In this document: positions 1 through 7,827 of the stretch, piece by piece
Layout: the number at the start of each line of letters is the position of its first letter
Position numbering within the stretch: position 1 is the first letter of the stretch
Source of the DNA: an uncultured Eubacteriales bacterium
GTDB taxonomy: Bacteria; Bacillota; Clostridia; Oscillospirales; Oscillospiraceae
NCBI GenBank assembly: GCA_900544295.1
Contig: UQUO01000045.1
Span: forward strand, 1 to 15,847
Reading direction: 5' to 3'
Length of the DNA stretch: 15,847 bases
Notes under the pieces: generated by a model
The model's database searches: none
Told to the model about the DNA's origin: nothing
Seen by the model: the letters and a program-made list of their open reading frames with translations, nothing else
Translations under genes and position numbers: made by a program

Positions 1-25
1 CCCAAAAGCGTTTTTCTTTGGGGCT

Positions 26-65
26 CCACCCCGTTTCTTTGGGCAAGACCAAAGAAATGGGGTGG
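26..65. repeat. Long inverted repeat (17-bp hairpin)
   Basis: Bases 26-42 and 49-65 are inverted copies of each other: seven bases (CCACCCC), one G opposite T, then nine bases (TTTCTTTGG), around a 6-base loop. The 17-bp stem would be stable on either strand. Just before it, CCCAAA (1-6) and TTTGGG (17-22) can form a second short stem. No gene overlaps it convincingly and no U-run follows it, so it is not a standard terminator. I infer a dispersed intergenic repeat or the tail of a neighbouring transcript. Nothing recognisable lies between it and the terminator at 180-209. Confidence 0.6.
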
Positions 66-179
66 AACTGGCAGCACCAACGTAAAGTCCAGCAGGACAA
101 AACGGCGAGTTCCTCCAACCCCCGTCAAACCGACTTCCCCTCTTGCGCGCCGGCAAACTGCGAAGAGAAAAAACAGACG

Positions 180-209
180 AAAAAGCCCCCGGTCAAACGA
201 CCGGGGGCT
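180..209 (-). terminator. Rho-independent terminator of the Nfn fusion gene
   Basis: An 11-bp perfect stem (184-194 with 199-209, core GCCCCCGGTC) with a 4-base loop is followed on the minus strand by five T residues. It lies 14 bases beyond the stop codon of the upstream minus-strand gene, the position expected for its terminator. Confidence 0.9.
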
Positions 210-223
210 CTCCTTATCCGGTT

Positions 224-2515
224 TTATTTCCCGCTCAGGTACGCGTCTATCGAGGCCGCGCCCTGCTTGCCGGCGCCCATGGCGAGGATGACGGTGGCAG
301 CGCCCGTCACGGCGTCGCCGCCGGCGAAGACGCCCTCGCGCGAGGTCTGCAGCGTCTCCTCGTTCACCACCAGGCAGCCCTTGCGGTTGCAGTCGAGGCC
401 CGGGGTCGTCGTGCGCAGCAGCGGGTTCGGCGTCGTGCCGATGGCCACGATGACCGCGTCCGCCACCATGACGAACTCGCTGCCCTCGATGGGCGTCACG
501 CCGCGGCGGCCGGAGGCGTCGGGCTCGCCGAGCTTCATGCGGACGCACTTGAGGCCGACGACCTTGCCGTTGGCGTCACCGAGAATCTCCACGGGGTTAT
601 TGAGCAGGCGGAACTCGATGCCCTCCTCCTCGGCGTGGTGGACTTCCTCGGCGCGAGCGGGCAGCTCGTTGCGGCCGCGGCGGTAGACGATGAACACCTC
701 GTCGGCGCCCATACGCTTGGCGCAGCGGGCGGCGTCCATGGCCACGTTGCCTGCGCCGACGACGGCGATGCGCTTGGCGTCGGACTTGATGGGCGTGTCG
801 TAGTCGTCGCGGTAGGCCTTCATGAGGTTGATGCGGGTGAGGTACTCGTTGGCGGAGTAGACGCCGAGGAGATTCTCGCCCGGGACGTTCAGGAACTGCG
901 GCAGGCCGGCACCGGAGCCGATGAACACGGCCTCGAAGCCGTCGGTGAAGAGCTGGTCGAGCGGCATGGTGCGGCCGATGATGCAGTCGGTGACGAACTT
1001 GACGCCATAGGCCTCGAGGTTCTTGACCTCGCGGTCGACGATGCTCTTGGGCAGACGGAACTCGGGGATGCCGTAGGCCAGGACGCCGCCGCACTTGTGC
1101 AGCGCCTCGAAGACGGTGACCTCGTAGCCCTTCTTGGCGAGGTCGCCCGCGCAGCTCAGGCCGCTGGGGCCGGAGCCGATTATCGCGACCTTGTGGCCGT
1201 TGCTCTCGACCTTGTGCGGGACTTCCGCGCCGTGAGTGTCGCCGTGCTCGAGGTGGAAGTCGGCGACGTAGCGCTCCAGGCGGCCGATGGCGACGGGCTC
1301 GCCCTTCACGCCGCGGACGCACTTGCTCTCGCACTGCTTCTCCTGCGGACAGACGCGGCCGCAGACGGCGGCAAGGCTGTTCGTAGTGGCGATGACGTTG
1401 TAGGCCTCTTCATATTCGCCAACCTTGACGTGGGCGATAAACTCGGGGATGCGGACGTTGACCGGGCAGCCCTGCACGCACTGGGGATTCTTGCAGGTGA
1501 GGCAGCGCTGAGCCTCCTCGCGGGCGATCTGAGCGGTGTAGCCCAGGGCGACCTCGTTGAAGTTCTTGGCGCGGATCTTGGGGTCCTGCTCGGGCATGGG
1601 GTGCTTGGTCATGCGCTTGACGGGGTTCTCCTCGACGCCGTCGATGACGCCGGGCTTGTACTCGCCGCGGCGGACGCCGCCGGTGATGCGGCAGACGTGC
1701 TCGTTCTCTTCGGCTTCCTGCTCAGTGTAGAAGATGTTGCGCTCGAGAAGGTTGTCCCAGTCGACGAGGTGGGCGTCGAACTCGGGGCCGTCCACGCAGG
1801 CGAACTTGCGCTCGCCGCCGACGGTGAGGCGGCAGCCGCCGCACATGCCGGTGCCGTCTATCATGATGGGGTTCAGGCTGGCGTTGGTCTTGATGCCGTA
1901 GGGCCGCGTCGTCTCCGCGACGTATTTCATCATGACGATGGGGCCGCAGGTGAGGACGTAGTCGTACTGCACGCCCGCCTCAAGCAGGGCCTTCAGCTTC
2001 GTCGTGACGAAGCCGGCCTCGCCGTAGCTGCCGTCGTCCGTGGTTATGTAGAGGTTGTCGCAGGCGGCGCGGAACTCGTCTTCCATGATGACGATGTCCT
2101 TGGAGCGGAAGCCGCAGATCATGTCCACCGCGATGCCCAGGCGCTTGAGCTCCTTGGCGACGGGGTAGTTGATGGCGCAGCCGGTGCCGCCGCCGACGAC
2201 GCAGACGCGCTTGGCCGCGGGGTCTATCTCCGCGGGGCGGCCCAGGGGGCCGACTATGTCCGCGATATAGTCGCCCGGCTCCATGAGCGAGAACATCTGC
2301 GTGCTCTTGCCCGCGGGCTGGAAATTGAAGGAGACCGTCCCGACCTCGGGGTCGTAATCCGCGATGGTGAGCGGGAAGCGCTCGCCGTATTCGTCGAGCC
2401 TGAAGATGGCGAACTGCCCGGGCTGGGCGCTGCGCGCCACTAGCGGGGCCTCGATGCTGACTCGGAAGATGGTCTTCGAGGTGTTGAGGGGGTATTTCTC
2501 AGCTATTTTGAACAT
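224..2515 (-). CDS. nfnAB: NADH-dependent ferredoxin:NADP+ oxidoreductase, NfnA-NfnB fusion (glutamate synthase small-chain-like)
   Basis: A 763-residue fusion of two flavoprotein subunits. Residues about 1-275 match the PyrK/NfnA type ferredoxin reductase: the N-terminal FAD domain contains RFPLTIADYD, followed by an NAD domain (VVGGGTGCAIN) and a [2Fe-2S] site at C225, C228 and C240. In NfnA proteins an Asp serves as fourth ligand, here probably D220. Residues about 300-763 match NfnB/GltD: two [4Fe-4S] cysteine sets (C338, C341, C346, C350 and C385, C389, C395, C399), an FAD Rossmann motif (GSGPSG, from 447), an NADPH motif (GAGNVAMDAA) and the C-terminal FAD motif GVFAGGDAVTGAA. Nfn couples NADH and reduced ferredoxin oxidation to NADP+ reduction in the cytoplasm by flavin-based bifurcation. 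No glutamate synthase large subunit is nearby, which favours Nfn over GOGAT. ATG at 2515 is preferred to the TTG at 2524, because AGGCGG lies 11 bases before the ATG but only 2-3 before the TTG. Databases may name it bifunctional dihydroorotate dehydrogenase B subunit/glutamate synthase. Confidence 0.93.
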   Translation of the reverse strand: MFKIAEKYPLNTSKTIFRVSIEAPLVARSAQPGQFAIFRLDEYGERFPLTIADYDPEVGTVSFNFQPAGKSTQMFSLMEPGDYIADIVGPLGRPAEIDPAAKRVCVVGGGTGCAINYPVAKELKRLGIAVDMICGFRSKDIVIMEDEFRAACDNLYITTDDGSYGEAGFVTTKLKALLEAGVQYDYVLTCGPIVMMKYVAETTRPYGIKTNASLNPIMIDGTGMCGGCRLTVGGERKFACVDGPEFDAHLVDWDNLLERNIFYTEQEAEENEHVCRITGGVRRGEYKPGVIDGVEENPVKRMTKHPMPEQDPKIRAKNFNEVALGYTAQIAREEAQRCLTCKNPQCVQGCPVNVRIPEFIAHVKVGEYEEAYNVIATTNSLAAVCGRVCPQEKQCESKCVRGVKGEPVAIGRLERYVADFHLEHGDTHGAEVPHKVESNGHKVAIIGSGPSGLSCAGDLAKKGYEVTVFEALHKCGGVLAYGIPEFRLPKSIVDREVKNLEAYGVKFVTDCIIGRTMPLDQLFTDGFEAVFIGSGAGLPQFLNVPGENLLGVYSANEYLTRINLMKAYRDDYDTPIKSDAKRIAVVGAGNVAMDAARCAKRMGADEVFIVYRRGRNELPARAEEVHHAEEEGIEFRLLNNPVEILGDANGKVVGLKCVRMKLGEPDASGRRGVTPIEGSEFVMVADAVIVAIGTTPNPLLRTTTPGLDCNRKGCLVVNEETLQTSREGVFAGGDAVTGAATVILAMGAGKQGAASIDAYLSGK

Positions 2516-2573
2516 GCTTTCCAATTCCGCCTTTCAATGGACAAACTACCCTCAAAGGGCTCCAATTCATCTT

Positions 2574-2603
2574 ACTATACCACTTTTTCGCGCTCTAAGT
2601 CAA
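2574..2603 (-). promoter_or_regulatory. Sigma-A-type promoter for the Nfn fusion gene
   Basis: On the minus strand TTGACT (2598-2603) and TATAGT (2574-2579) are separated by 18 bases. Both hexamers match the consensus at five of six positions. Transcription would start near 2567 and give a leader of about 50 bases. Confidence 0.8.
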
Positions 2604-2627
2604 TGAAACGCCTGTAAACAAGGCTAC

Positions 2628-2657
2628 AAAAAAAGCCCCCCGTTTTTGGCGGGGGGC
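2628..2657 (-). terminator. Rho-independent terminator of the nucleoside transporter operon
   Basis: An 8-bp GC stem (2635-2642 with 2650-2657) with a 7-base loop is followed on the minus strand by seven T residues. It sits 7 bases after the stop codon of the last permease gene. It also separates that operon from the Nfn promoter. Confidence 0.92.
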
Positions 2658-2664
2658 AAAAAGA

Positions 2665-3657
2665 CTATCGCTCTTCGCGGAAGTAGGCCAGGCCGAGGCT
2701 GGCGGGCGGGTCGTTCTCGCGCTTCTTGCGCAGGGACGAAATTATGAGCACGGCTATGGTCACGAGGTAGGGCAGCATCTTGTAGAGCTCCTTCGTCGCG
2801 AGGTTCATGCCGGAGGGGATGTAAAGGTAGAGGATGTACAGCCCGCCGAAGAGGATGGAGGCCAGCACGCTCAGCGCCGGACGCCAGATGGTGAAGATGA
2901 CGAGGGCGATGGCCAGCCAGCCGCGGTCGCCAAAGGCGTCGTTCGACCAGACGCCGCTGGCGTAGTCCATGACGTAGTAGAGCCCGCCGAGGCCGGCTAT
3001 CATGCTGCCGATGCAGGTGGCGCGGTACTTGTAGCGGTTGACGTTGATGCCGGCGGCGTCCGCCGTGGCGGGGTTCTCGCCCACGGCGCGCAGGTTGAGG
3101 CCGGGCCGGGTCCGCTTCAGGAACCAGGAGGCGCACAGCGCGACGACGACGGCCAGATACGCCAGCATCCCATAGGAGAGGAAGAGCTTGCCGAACCAGC
3201 CCAGCTCCGACGCGAAGGGCAGGGAGCGGCTGAAATACGAGCTCGTGGCCGAGAGCGCGATGGACGGCACCTCGCTGCCGGTGAGCTTAATGAGCGAGCC
3301 GCCGAAGAAGTTGCCGAAGCCGACGCCGAAGGTGGTCATGGCCAGGCCCGTGACGTTCTGGTTGGCCCGGAGCGTGACGGTCAGGAAGCAGTAGAGAAGC
3401 CCCATGAGCAGACTGCCGAGGAGGCAGCAGGCGAGGGGTATGCCTATGGCCAGGAAGGCGTTCATTTGCGCGGCGGCGACGTTCTGCTCGTACATGAAGG
3501 AGCCGATGACGCCGGAGATCGCGCCGACGTACATGATGCCGGGCAGGCCGAGGTTCAGGTTGCCGGATTTCTCGGTCAGCGTCTCGCCCGTGCTGCCGTA
3601 GAGCAGGGGTATGCCCTGGGCCACGGCCCGGGGGAAGAAGGATACAAAGTCAAACAC
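2665..3657 (-). CDS. nupQ: Nucleoside ABC transporter permease (NupQ/YufQ-like)
   Basis: A 330-residue integral membrane protein with about eight to ten hydrophobic segments, of the BPD_transp_2 permease family. The N-terminal stretch around GSTGETLTEKSGNLNLGLPG and the loop LRANQNVTGLAMTTFG are typical of the second permease of BMP-dependent nucleoside importers such as B. subtilis NupQ. With NupP it would form the membrane channel. The start is GTG, with AGGAGG (3667-3672) 9 bases upstream. It overlaps the end of nupP by 8 bases (GTGTTTGA), which suggests translational coupling. It is the last gene before the terminator at 2628-2657. The exact nucleoside is inferred from context (guanine riboswitch, xpt), not from the permease. 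Confidence 0.93.
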   Translation of the reverse strand: MFDFVSFFPRAVAQGIPLLYGSTGETLTEKSGNLNLGLPGIMYVGAISGVIGSFMYEQNVAAAQMNAFLAIGIPLACCLLGSLLMGLLYCFLTVTLRANQNVTGLAMTTFGVGFGNFFGGSLIKLTGSEVPSIALSATSSYFSRSLPFASELGWFGKLFLSYGMLAYLAVVVALCASWFLKRTRPGLNLRAVGENPATADAAGINVNRYKYRATCIGSMIAGLGGLYYVMDYASGVWSNDAFGDRGWLAIALVIFTIWRPALSVLASILFGGLYILYLYIPSGMNLATKELYKMLPYLVTIAVLIISSLRKKRENDPPASLGLAYFREER

Positions 3658-4771
3658 CGGCCTTGGCCTCCTTTCCCTCCGCCCGCGCGGGCTTTCTGAA
3701 GTTCAGCTTGTAGCTGATGAAGAACTCGGAGCCTATGATGAAGAAGAGTATGATGCCGGTCAGTATGTCGCCGAAGGAGCTGTTCAGGCCGAAATCCGTG
3801 GAGATCTCGCTGGCGCCCTCGCTGAGGAAGACCAGCAGCAGGCTCGTGAACACCATGAAGACGGGGCTGAACTTCGCAAGCCAGGAGACCATGACCGCCG
3901 TGAAGCCCCGGCCTCCGGCCAGGGTGGTGGTGATGGTGTGGTCCGTCCCCGCCACGAGCAGCAGACCCGCGACGCCGCAGATGGCGCCCGAGAGCAGCAG
4001 CGTGCGCATGATGACGCGCTCGACCTTTATGCCGACGTAGCGGGCCGTCCGCTCGCTCTCGCCGACGACGCTTATCTCGTAGCCGTGCTTGCTGTACCTG
4101 AGGTAGACGTACATGAGCACGGTGAGCACGGCGACAATGAGGATGTTCAGCAGGTACTTGTTGGAGCCTATCTGGGGCAGCCAGCCGGCCATGGTGCTCT
4201 GGTTTATGATGCCGACCTTGCCCGCGCCCTTGGGCACCTCCCAGATGATGATGAAGTAGGCCACGAGCTGGGTGGCAACGTAGTTCATCATCAGGGTGAA
4301 GAGCGTCTCGTTAGTGTTCCACTTGGCCTTGAAGAAGGCGGGGATGAAGGCCCAGATGGCGCCCGCGGCGATGCCCGCGACGGCCATGATGACTATGAGC
4401 AGCCAATTCGGCACGCTGTCGCCTATGAGGATCATGCAGGCGGCGACGGCCAGCGCCCCGGCCAGGACCTGGCCCTCCGCGCCGATGTTCCAGAAGCGCA
4501 TCTTGAAGGCGGGCGTGACGGCCAGGGAGATGCACAGCAGTATGGCGAGGTTCTGCAGCAGCACCCAGGTGCGGCGCGCCGTGCCGAAGGCGCCCTCGAA
4601 CATGGCGGCGTAGACCGCGATGGGGTCCTCGCCCGTGAAAACCGTCGTCACGACGGAGCAGACTACTAGCGCCAGGACTATGGCCGCCGCCCGGATGCCC
4701 CAGGCCCCGTACCAGGGCAGGGCCGCGCGCTTGGAGATGTGCACCAGGGGCGCGTGGTTCTTGTTATTCAT
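3650..4771 (-). CDS. nupP: Nucleoside ABC transporter permease (NupP/YufP-like)
   Basis: A 373-residue permease with an N-terminal hydrophobic segment and further membrane segments throughout. The region containing MRFWNIGAEGQVLAGALA and the loop YSKHGYEISVVGES are hallmarks of the first permease of BMP-type nucleoside importers. The partner is NupQ, and the ATPase is NupO. ATG at 4771 is chosen because ATGAATAA makes an 8-base overlap with the upstream ATPase stop, mirroring the nupP/nupQ junction, and GGGAGG (4783-4788) lies 11 bases before it. A GTG at 4783 is also open, but the purine-rich stretch would sit directly against it. Confidence 0.93.
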   Translation of the reverse strand: MNNKNHAPLVHISKRAALPWYGAWGIRAAAIVLALVVCSVVTTVFTGEDPIAVYAAMFEGAFGTARRTWVLLQNLAILLCISLAVTPAFKMRFWNIGAEGQVLAGALAVAACMILIGDSVPNWLLIVIMAVAGIAAGAIWAFIPAFFKAKWNTNETLFTLMMNYVATQLVAYFIIIWEVPKGAGKVGIINQSTMAGWLPQIGSNKYLLNILIVAVLTVLMYVYLRYSKHGYEISVVGESERTARYVGIKVERVIMRTLLLSGAICGVAGLLLVAGTDHTITTTLAGGRGFTAVMVSWLAKFSPVFMVFTSLLLVFLSEGASEISTDFGLNSSFGDILTGIILFFIIGSEFFISYKLNFRKPARAEGKEAKAGV

Positions 4772-6305
4772 CCTCCTGCGCACCTCCCAGCTTTGTCATC
4801 ATGAGCCCGACCTTCCGCTTCGTGGCGCCGCGCCCGTCTATGAGGCCGCTGACCCTGCCGCCGCAGAGCACGAGTATCCTGTCGCACAGCTCCAGCAGCA
4901 CGTCCAGATCCTCGCCCACGTAGACGACGGCGACGCCGCGCTCCTTCTGCTTGTTTATGAGGTCGTAAATGGTGTAGGACGAGTTTATGTCCAGGCCGCG
5001 CACGGCGTAGGCCGTGAGCAGCACGGTGGGCGCGGAGGCTATCTCGCGGCCGACCAGCACCTTCTGGACGTTGCCGCCCGAGAGGCGGCGCACAGGCGTC
5101 GAGACGCTGGGCGTGTTGACCTCCAGCTCCGCCACGACGCGCTCGGCCAGGTCGTGCGGGGCCTTGCGGTTGGTGAAGAGGCCGCGGCCGCGGCGGAAGG
5201 AGCGGAGCATCATGTTGTCCGTGAGGTCCATGTTCCCCACGAGGCCCATGCCCAGCCTGTCCTCCGGTACGAAGGAGAGCGCCACGCCCATGTCGCTGAT
5301 ATCCGCGGGGTCCTTGCCTATGAGCTCCTCCTCGCGGCCTGTCTCGGGCTCTATGTAGCGGATGGAGCCGCCCTCGGCGCGGTGCAGGCCCGCGATGGCC
5401 TCCAGCAGCTCCTTCTGCCCGCAGCCGGAGATGCCCGCAACGCCCAGGATCTCGCCGGAGTTGGCCGTGAAGGACACGCCGTCGAGCTTGAGCACGCCGT
5501 CCTCGTCCCGGACCGTGAGGTTCTCGACCACGAGCCGGGGCTGGGGGTCCTTCGGCTCGGGCCGCTCTATGTTGAGGCTGACGGGGCGGCCGACCATCAT
5601 GTTCGTCATGTCGGCGGCCGTCGTGTCCTTCGTGAGCATGTCGCCCACGAACTGGCCGCGCCGCAGGACGGCGACCCTGTCGGAGAGCTCCTCGACCTCG
5701 TGGAGCTTGTGCGTGATGATGACGACGCTCTTGCCGTCGTCCCGCATGTTGCGCAGGACGGCGAAGAGCTTGTCCGTCTCCTGCGGCGTGAGGACGGCGG
5801 TGGGCTCGTCCAGGATGAGGATGTCCGCGCCGCGGTAGAGGACCTTCACTATCTCGACGGTCTGCTTCTCGGAGACGGACATGTCGTATATCTTCTTCTT
5901 CGCGTCCACCTCGAAGCCGTAGGCCTCGCAGATGGCCTTTATCTTCTCAGTGGCGCGGTTCAAATCGAGCCGCCCCTTGCCGGGCAGGCCCAGGACGATG
6001 TTCTCCGCCGCGGTGAGCACGTCCACCAGCTTGAAGTGCTGGTGTATCATGCCTATGCCGAGGTCGAAGGCGTCCTTGGGCGAGCGGATGGAGACTTCCT
6101 TCCCGTCCACGAAGATCTGGCCCTCGTCGGGGTAGTAGATGCCGGAGAGCATGTTCATGAGCGTGGTCTTGCCGCTGCCGTTTTCGCCCAGCAGCGCCAG
6201 GATCTCGCCCCGGTAGATGTCGAGCCAGACCTTGTCGTTGGCCGCCACCGTGCCGAAGCGCTTCGTGATGTTCCGCATCTGTACCGCTGCGGTCTTGCCT
6301 TCCAC
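4764..6305 (-). CDS. nupO: Nucleoside ABC transporter ATP-binding protein, two ATPase domains (NupO/YufO-like)
   Basis: A 513-residue tandem ATPase of the sugar/nucleoside importer class. Domain 1 has a complete Walker A (GENGSGKT, 40-47), a family-type signature (SVSEKQ, 143-148), Walker B ILILDE (162-167) and H199. Domain 2 has a degenerate Walker A (GISGCGQKEL, 291-300), the conserved FVPEDR (345-350) and LSGGN (408-412). Its Walker B region reads VLLTAYAVRGLD, where relatives usually carry a Pro-Thr before RGLD, so domain 2 is probably poor at hydrolysis, as is common in this family. The GTG at 6305 is chosen because AAGGAG (6314-6319) lies 8 bases upstream; a GTG at 6314 would abut that site. 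It follows bmpA after a gap of 119 bases holding two strong hairpins. Confidence 0.93.
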   Translation of the reverse strand: MEGKTAAVQMRNITKRFGTVAANDKVWLDIYRGEILALLGENGSGKTTLMNMLSGIYYPDEGQIFVDGKEVSIRSPKDAFDLGIGMIHQHFKLVDVLTAAENIVLGLPGKGRLDLNRATEKIKAICEAYGFEVDAKKKIYDMSVSEKQTVEIVKVLYRGADILILDEPTAVLTPQETDKLFAVLRNMRDDGKSVVIITHKLHEVEELSDRVAVLRRGQFVGDMLTKDTTAADMTNMMVGRPVSLNIERPEPKDPQPRLVVENLTVRDEDGVLKLDGVSFTANSGEILGVAGISGCGQKELLEAIAGLHRAEGGSIRYIEPETGREEELIGKDPADISDMGVALSFVPEDRLGMGLVGNMDLTDNMMLRSFRRGRGLFTNRKAPHDLAERVVAELEVNTPSVSTPVRRLSGGNVQKVLVGREIASAPTVLLTAYAVRGLDINSSYTIYDLINKQKERGVAVVYVGEDLDVLLELCDRILVLCGGRVSGLIDGRGATKRKVGLMMTKLGGAQEDE

Positions 6306-6335
6306 GGGCTTCACTCCTTAAATAACATAAAATGG

Positions 6336-6414
6336 CCCAAAGGACAGCGCGGCAGGGTTTATCCGCTGCGCTGTCCTTTGGGGGCAGACTGCGGCGCGGA
6401 TGCCGCAGTCTGCC
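6336..6414 (-). other. Two stacked perfect hairpins between bmpA and nupO
   Basis: Hairpin 1 pairs 6336-6350 with 6368-6382 (15 bp, no mismatch, 17-base loop). Hairpin 2 pairs 6383-6395 with 6402-6414 (13 bp, no mismatch, 6-base loop). They abut exactly. In the minus-strand transcript hairpin 2 follows the bmpA stop by 10 bases and hairpin 1 comes next. Neither is followed by a real U-run, only CCATTTTATG. In binding-protein operons, such intercistronic stems protect the upstream message and lower expression of the downstream ATPase and permeases. That role is inferred here. Confidence 0.75.
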
Positions 6415-6424
6415 TTGGCTTAAC

Positions 6425-7705
6425 TTAGAACGCGCTGTCGAGCAGGGTGATGCCGTCGATCTGGATGTCGAAGTACGGGGCGGAGCGGGCGGTGCTCTCG
6501 GCGAAGTAGCCGTCCACTATAGCCTCGGTGTCGGGGGTGTAGTCGGGGTCGGTGTCCACGTCGGCCATGTAGCTCGTGATGCTCTCGCCGCCGACGGTGA
6601 AGGTGGAGACGTCGAAGACGTGCAGGGTGCCGGCCTCGAGCTCGGCCTTGGCGGCCTCAATGGCCTCGACGGTGCCGGCAGCGGCGGCGGCCTCGTTCAC
6701 GTCGCTCAGGACGACGGAGCCGGTGGCCAGGGTGCCGGTCCAGTCGGCGGCTATCTGATCGCCGTTAACGACGCAGTTTATCATGTACTCGAAGTAGGGA
6801 GCCCAGTCGATGCGGGAGGACACGATGAAGGTGTTGGGGCAGGCGTCGATGGTGCTGCCGTTGTAGGAGACGTTGGGCACGCCGGCGACCTCGCAGGCCG
6901 TGGGGGCGCCCATGGAGTCGGCGTGCTGGCTGATGAGGACGCAGCCGCCGGCGATGAGGTTGTTGGCGCCCTCCTTCTCGGCGGTCTCATCGTACCAGGA
7001 GCCGGTGAAGGTGACGTCCATGGTGACGCTGGGGCAGACGCTCTTGGCGCCCAGGTAGAAGCTGGTGTAGCCGGAAATGACCTCGGCGTAGGTGTAAGCG
7101 CCGACATAGCCCATCTTGGCCTGGTCCTCGGTGATCTCGCCGGCCTCGATCATCTCATTGAGCTTCATGCCCGCGGCGATGCCGGCGAGGTAGCGGCCCT
7201 CATAGATGGAGGCAAAGGCGTTGTGGAAGTTGTCGAGGCCCTCGGTGTGCGCCCTGGTGCCGGTGGCGTGGCAGAACTGGACGTCGGGGAACTCGCGGGC
7301 GGCCTGGATCATGAAGTCCTCGTGGCCGAAGCTGTCGGCGAAGACGATGTTGCAGCCGTCGTCGGCGAGCTCAGCGGCGGCGTCGTAGCACTCCTGGCCC
7401 TCGGGGACGTTGGTGCGCAGGACGTACTGGTCCTCGGAGAGGCCCAGAGCCTCGCAGGCGGCCTTGGCGGCGTTTATGAAGTTGAGGTCGTAGGTGGAGT
7501 TCTCATCATGCAGGAAGATGAAGCCGACCTTGATCTCGTCGAGGGGGATGCCGGCGACCTCGGGGGCCTCGCTGGCCGGGGCGTCGCTGGCCTCGGGAGC
7601 CTCGCTCGCAGGGGCGTCGCTGGCGGCGGAGGGCTCGGCCTCGCCGCAGGCGGCGAGGGCAAAGACCATCACAAGTGCAAGCAGAAGCGCAAGAAACTTC
7701 TTCAT
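6425..7705 (-). CDS. bmpA: BMP-family nucleoside-binding lipoprotein (NupN/BmpA-like)
   Basis: A 426-residue exported lipoprotein. A lipoprotein signal peptide (MKKFLALLLALVMVFALAAC) ends in lipobox LAAC with C20 as the lipidated residue. An Ala/Ser/Glu/Pro linker (about 22-50) with a tandem repeat of ASDAPASEAPE follows. The periplasmic-binding-like fold of the basic membrane protein family then begins at KVGFIFLHDENSTYDLNF and includes NIVFADSFGHEDF and MGYVGAYTYAEV. It would capture nucleosides outside the membrane and pass them to NupOPQ. The ATG has GGAGG 7 bases upstream. Its leader carries a guanine riboswitch and terminator, so supply of guanine or hypoxanthine should repress it. The tie to guanosine-like ligands is inferred from that leader and from xpt. 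Confidence 0.95.
   Translation of the reverse strand: MKKFLALLLALVMVFALAACGEAEPSAASDAPASEAPEASDAPASEAPEVAGIPLDEIKVGFIFLHDENSTYDLNFINAAKAACEALGLSEDQYVLRTNVPEGQECYDAAAELADDGCNIVFADSFGHEDFMIQAAREFPDVQFCHATGTRAHTEGLDNFHNAFASIYEGRYLAGIAAGMKLNEMIEAGEITEDQAKMGYVGAYTYAEVISGYTSFYLGAKSVCPSVTMDVTFTGSWYDETAEKEGANNLIAGGCVLISQHADSMGAPTACEVAGVPNVSYNGSTIDACPNTFIVSSRIDWAPYFEYMINCVVNGDQIAADWTGTLATGSVVLSDVNEAAAAAGTVEAIEAAKAELEAGTLHVFDVSTFTVGGESITSYMADVDTDPDYTPDTEAIVDGYFAESTARSAPYFDIQIDGITLLDSAF
7566..7631 (-). repeat. 33-bp tandem repeat encoding the lipoprotein linker
   Basis: Two adjacent 33-base units (7566-7598 and 7599-7631), about four-fifths identical, lie in frame within bmpA and encode the repeated ASDAPASEAPE linker between the lipid anchor and the binding domain. 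Unit number could vary by slippage. Confidence 0.7.
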
Positions 7706-7755
7706 TTTTTCTCCTCCAAAAATAGTGTTTATCTTAAAGGCCGGAGCCTCAAGAA

Positions 7756-7823
7756 CAAAAAGGAAAGCGGGGGGCCTCAGGCCTCCCGCGAAAAGCGCGG
7801 CAGGAGGCGCGCTGCGCCCCCGC
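7756..7823 (-). terminator. Riboswitch-controlled terminator before bmpA
   Basis: Downstream of the aptamer on the minus strand, GCGGGGG (7817-7823) can pair with CCCCCGC near 7767-7774. Inside, CCTCC/GGAGG and CCGCG/CGCGG stems continue up to a CTTTT loop. The hairpin is followed by TTTCCTTTTTG (7766-7756), an intrinsic terminator tail. It starts 4 bases after the P1 helix, as in guanine off-switches. The exact competing antiterminator was not resolved by eye. Confidence 0.75.
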
Positions 7824-7827
7824 CTTG

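Noticed and set aside
18..686. 222-codon plus-strand frame at the left edge
   Set aside because: It begins in the inverted repeat, crosses a terminator and then shadows the Nfn gene; no coding motif was seen.
143..2443. Plus-strand open frame of 766 codons opposite the Nfn gene
   Set aside because: It is Ala/Asp/Val/Gly low-complexity text with no domain, mirrors the real gene on the other strand, and arises from high third-position GC.
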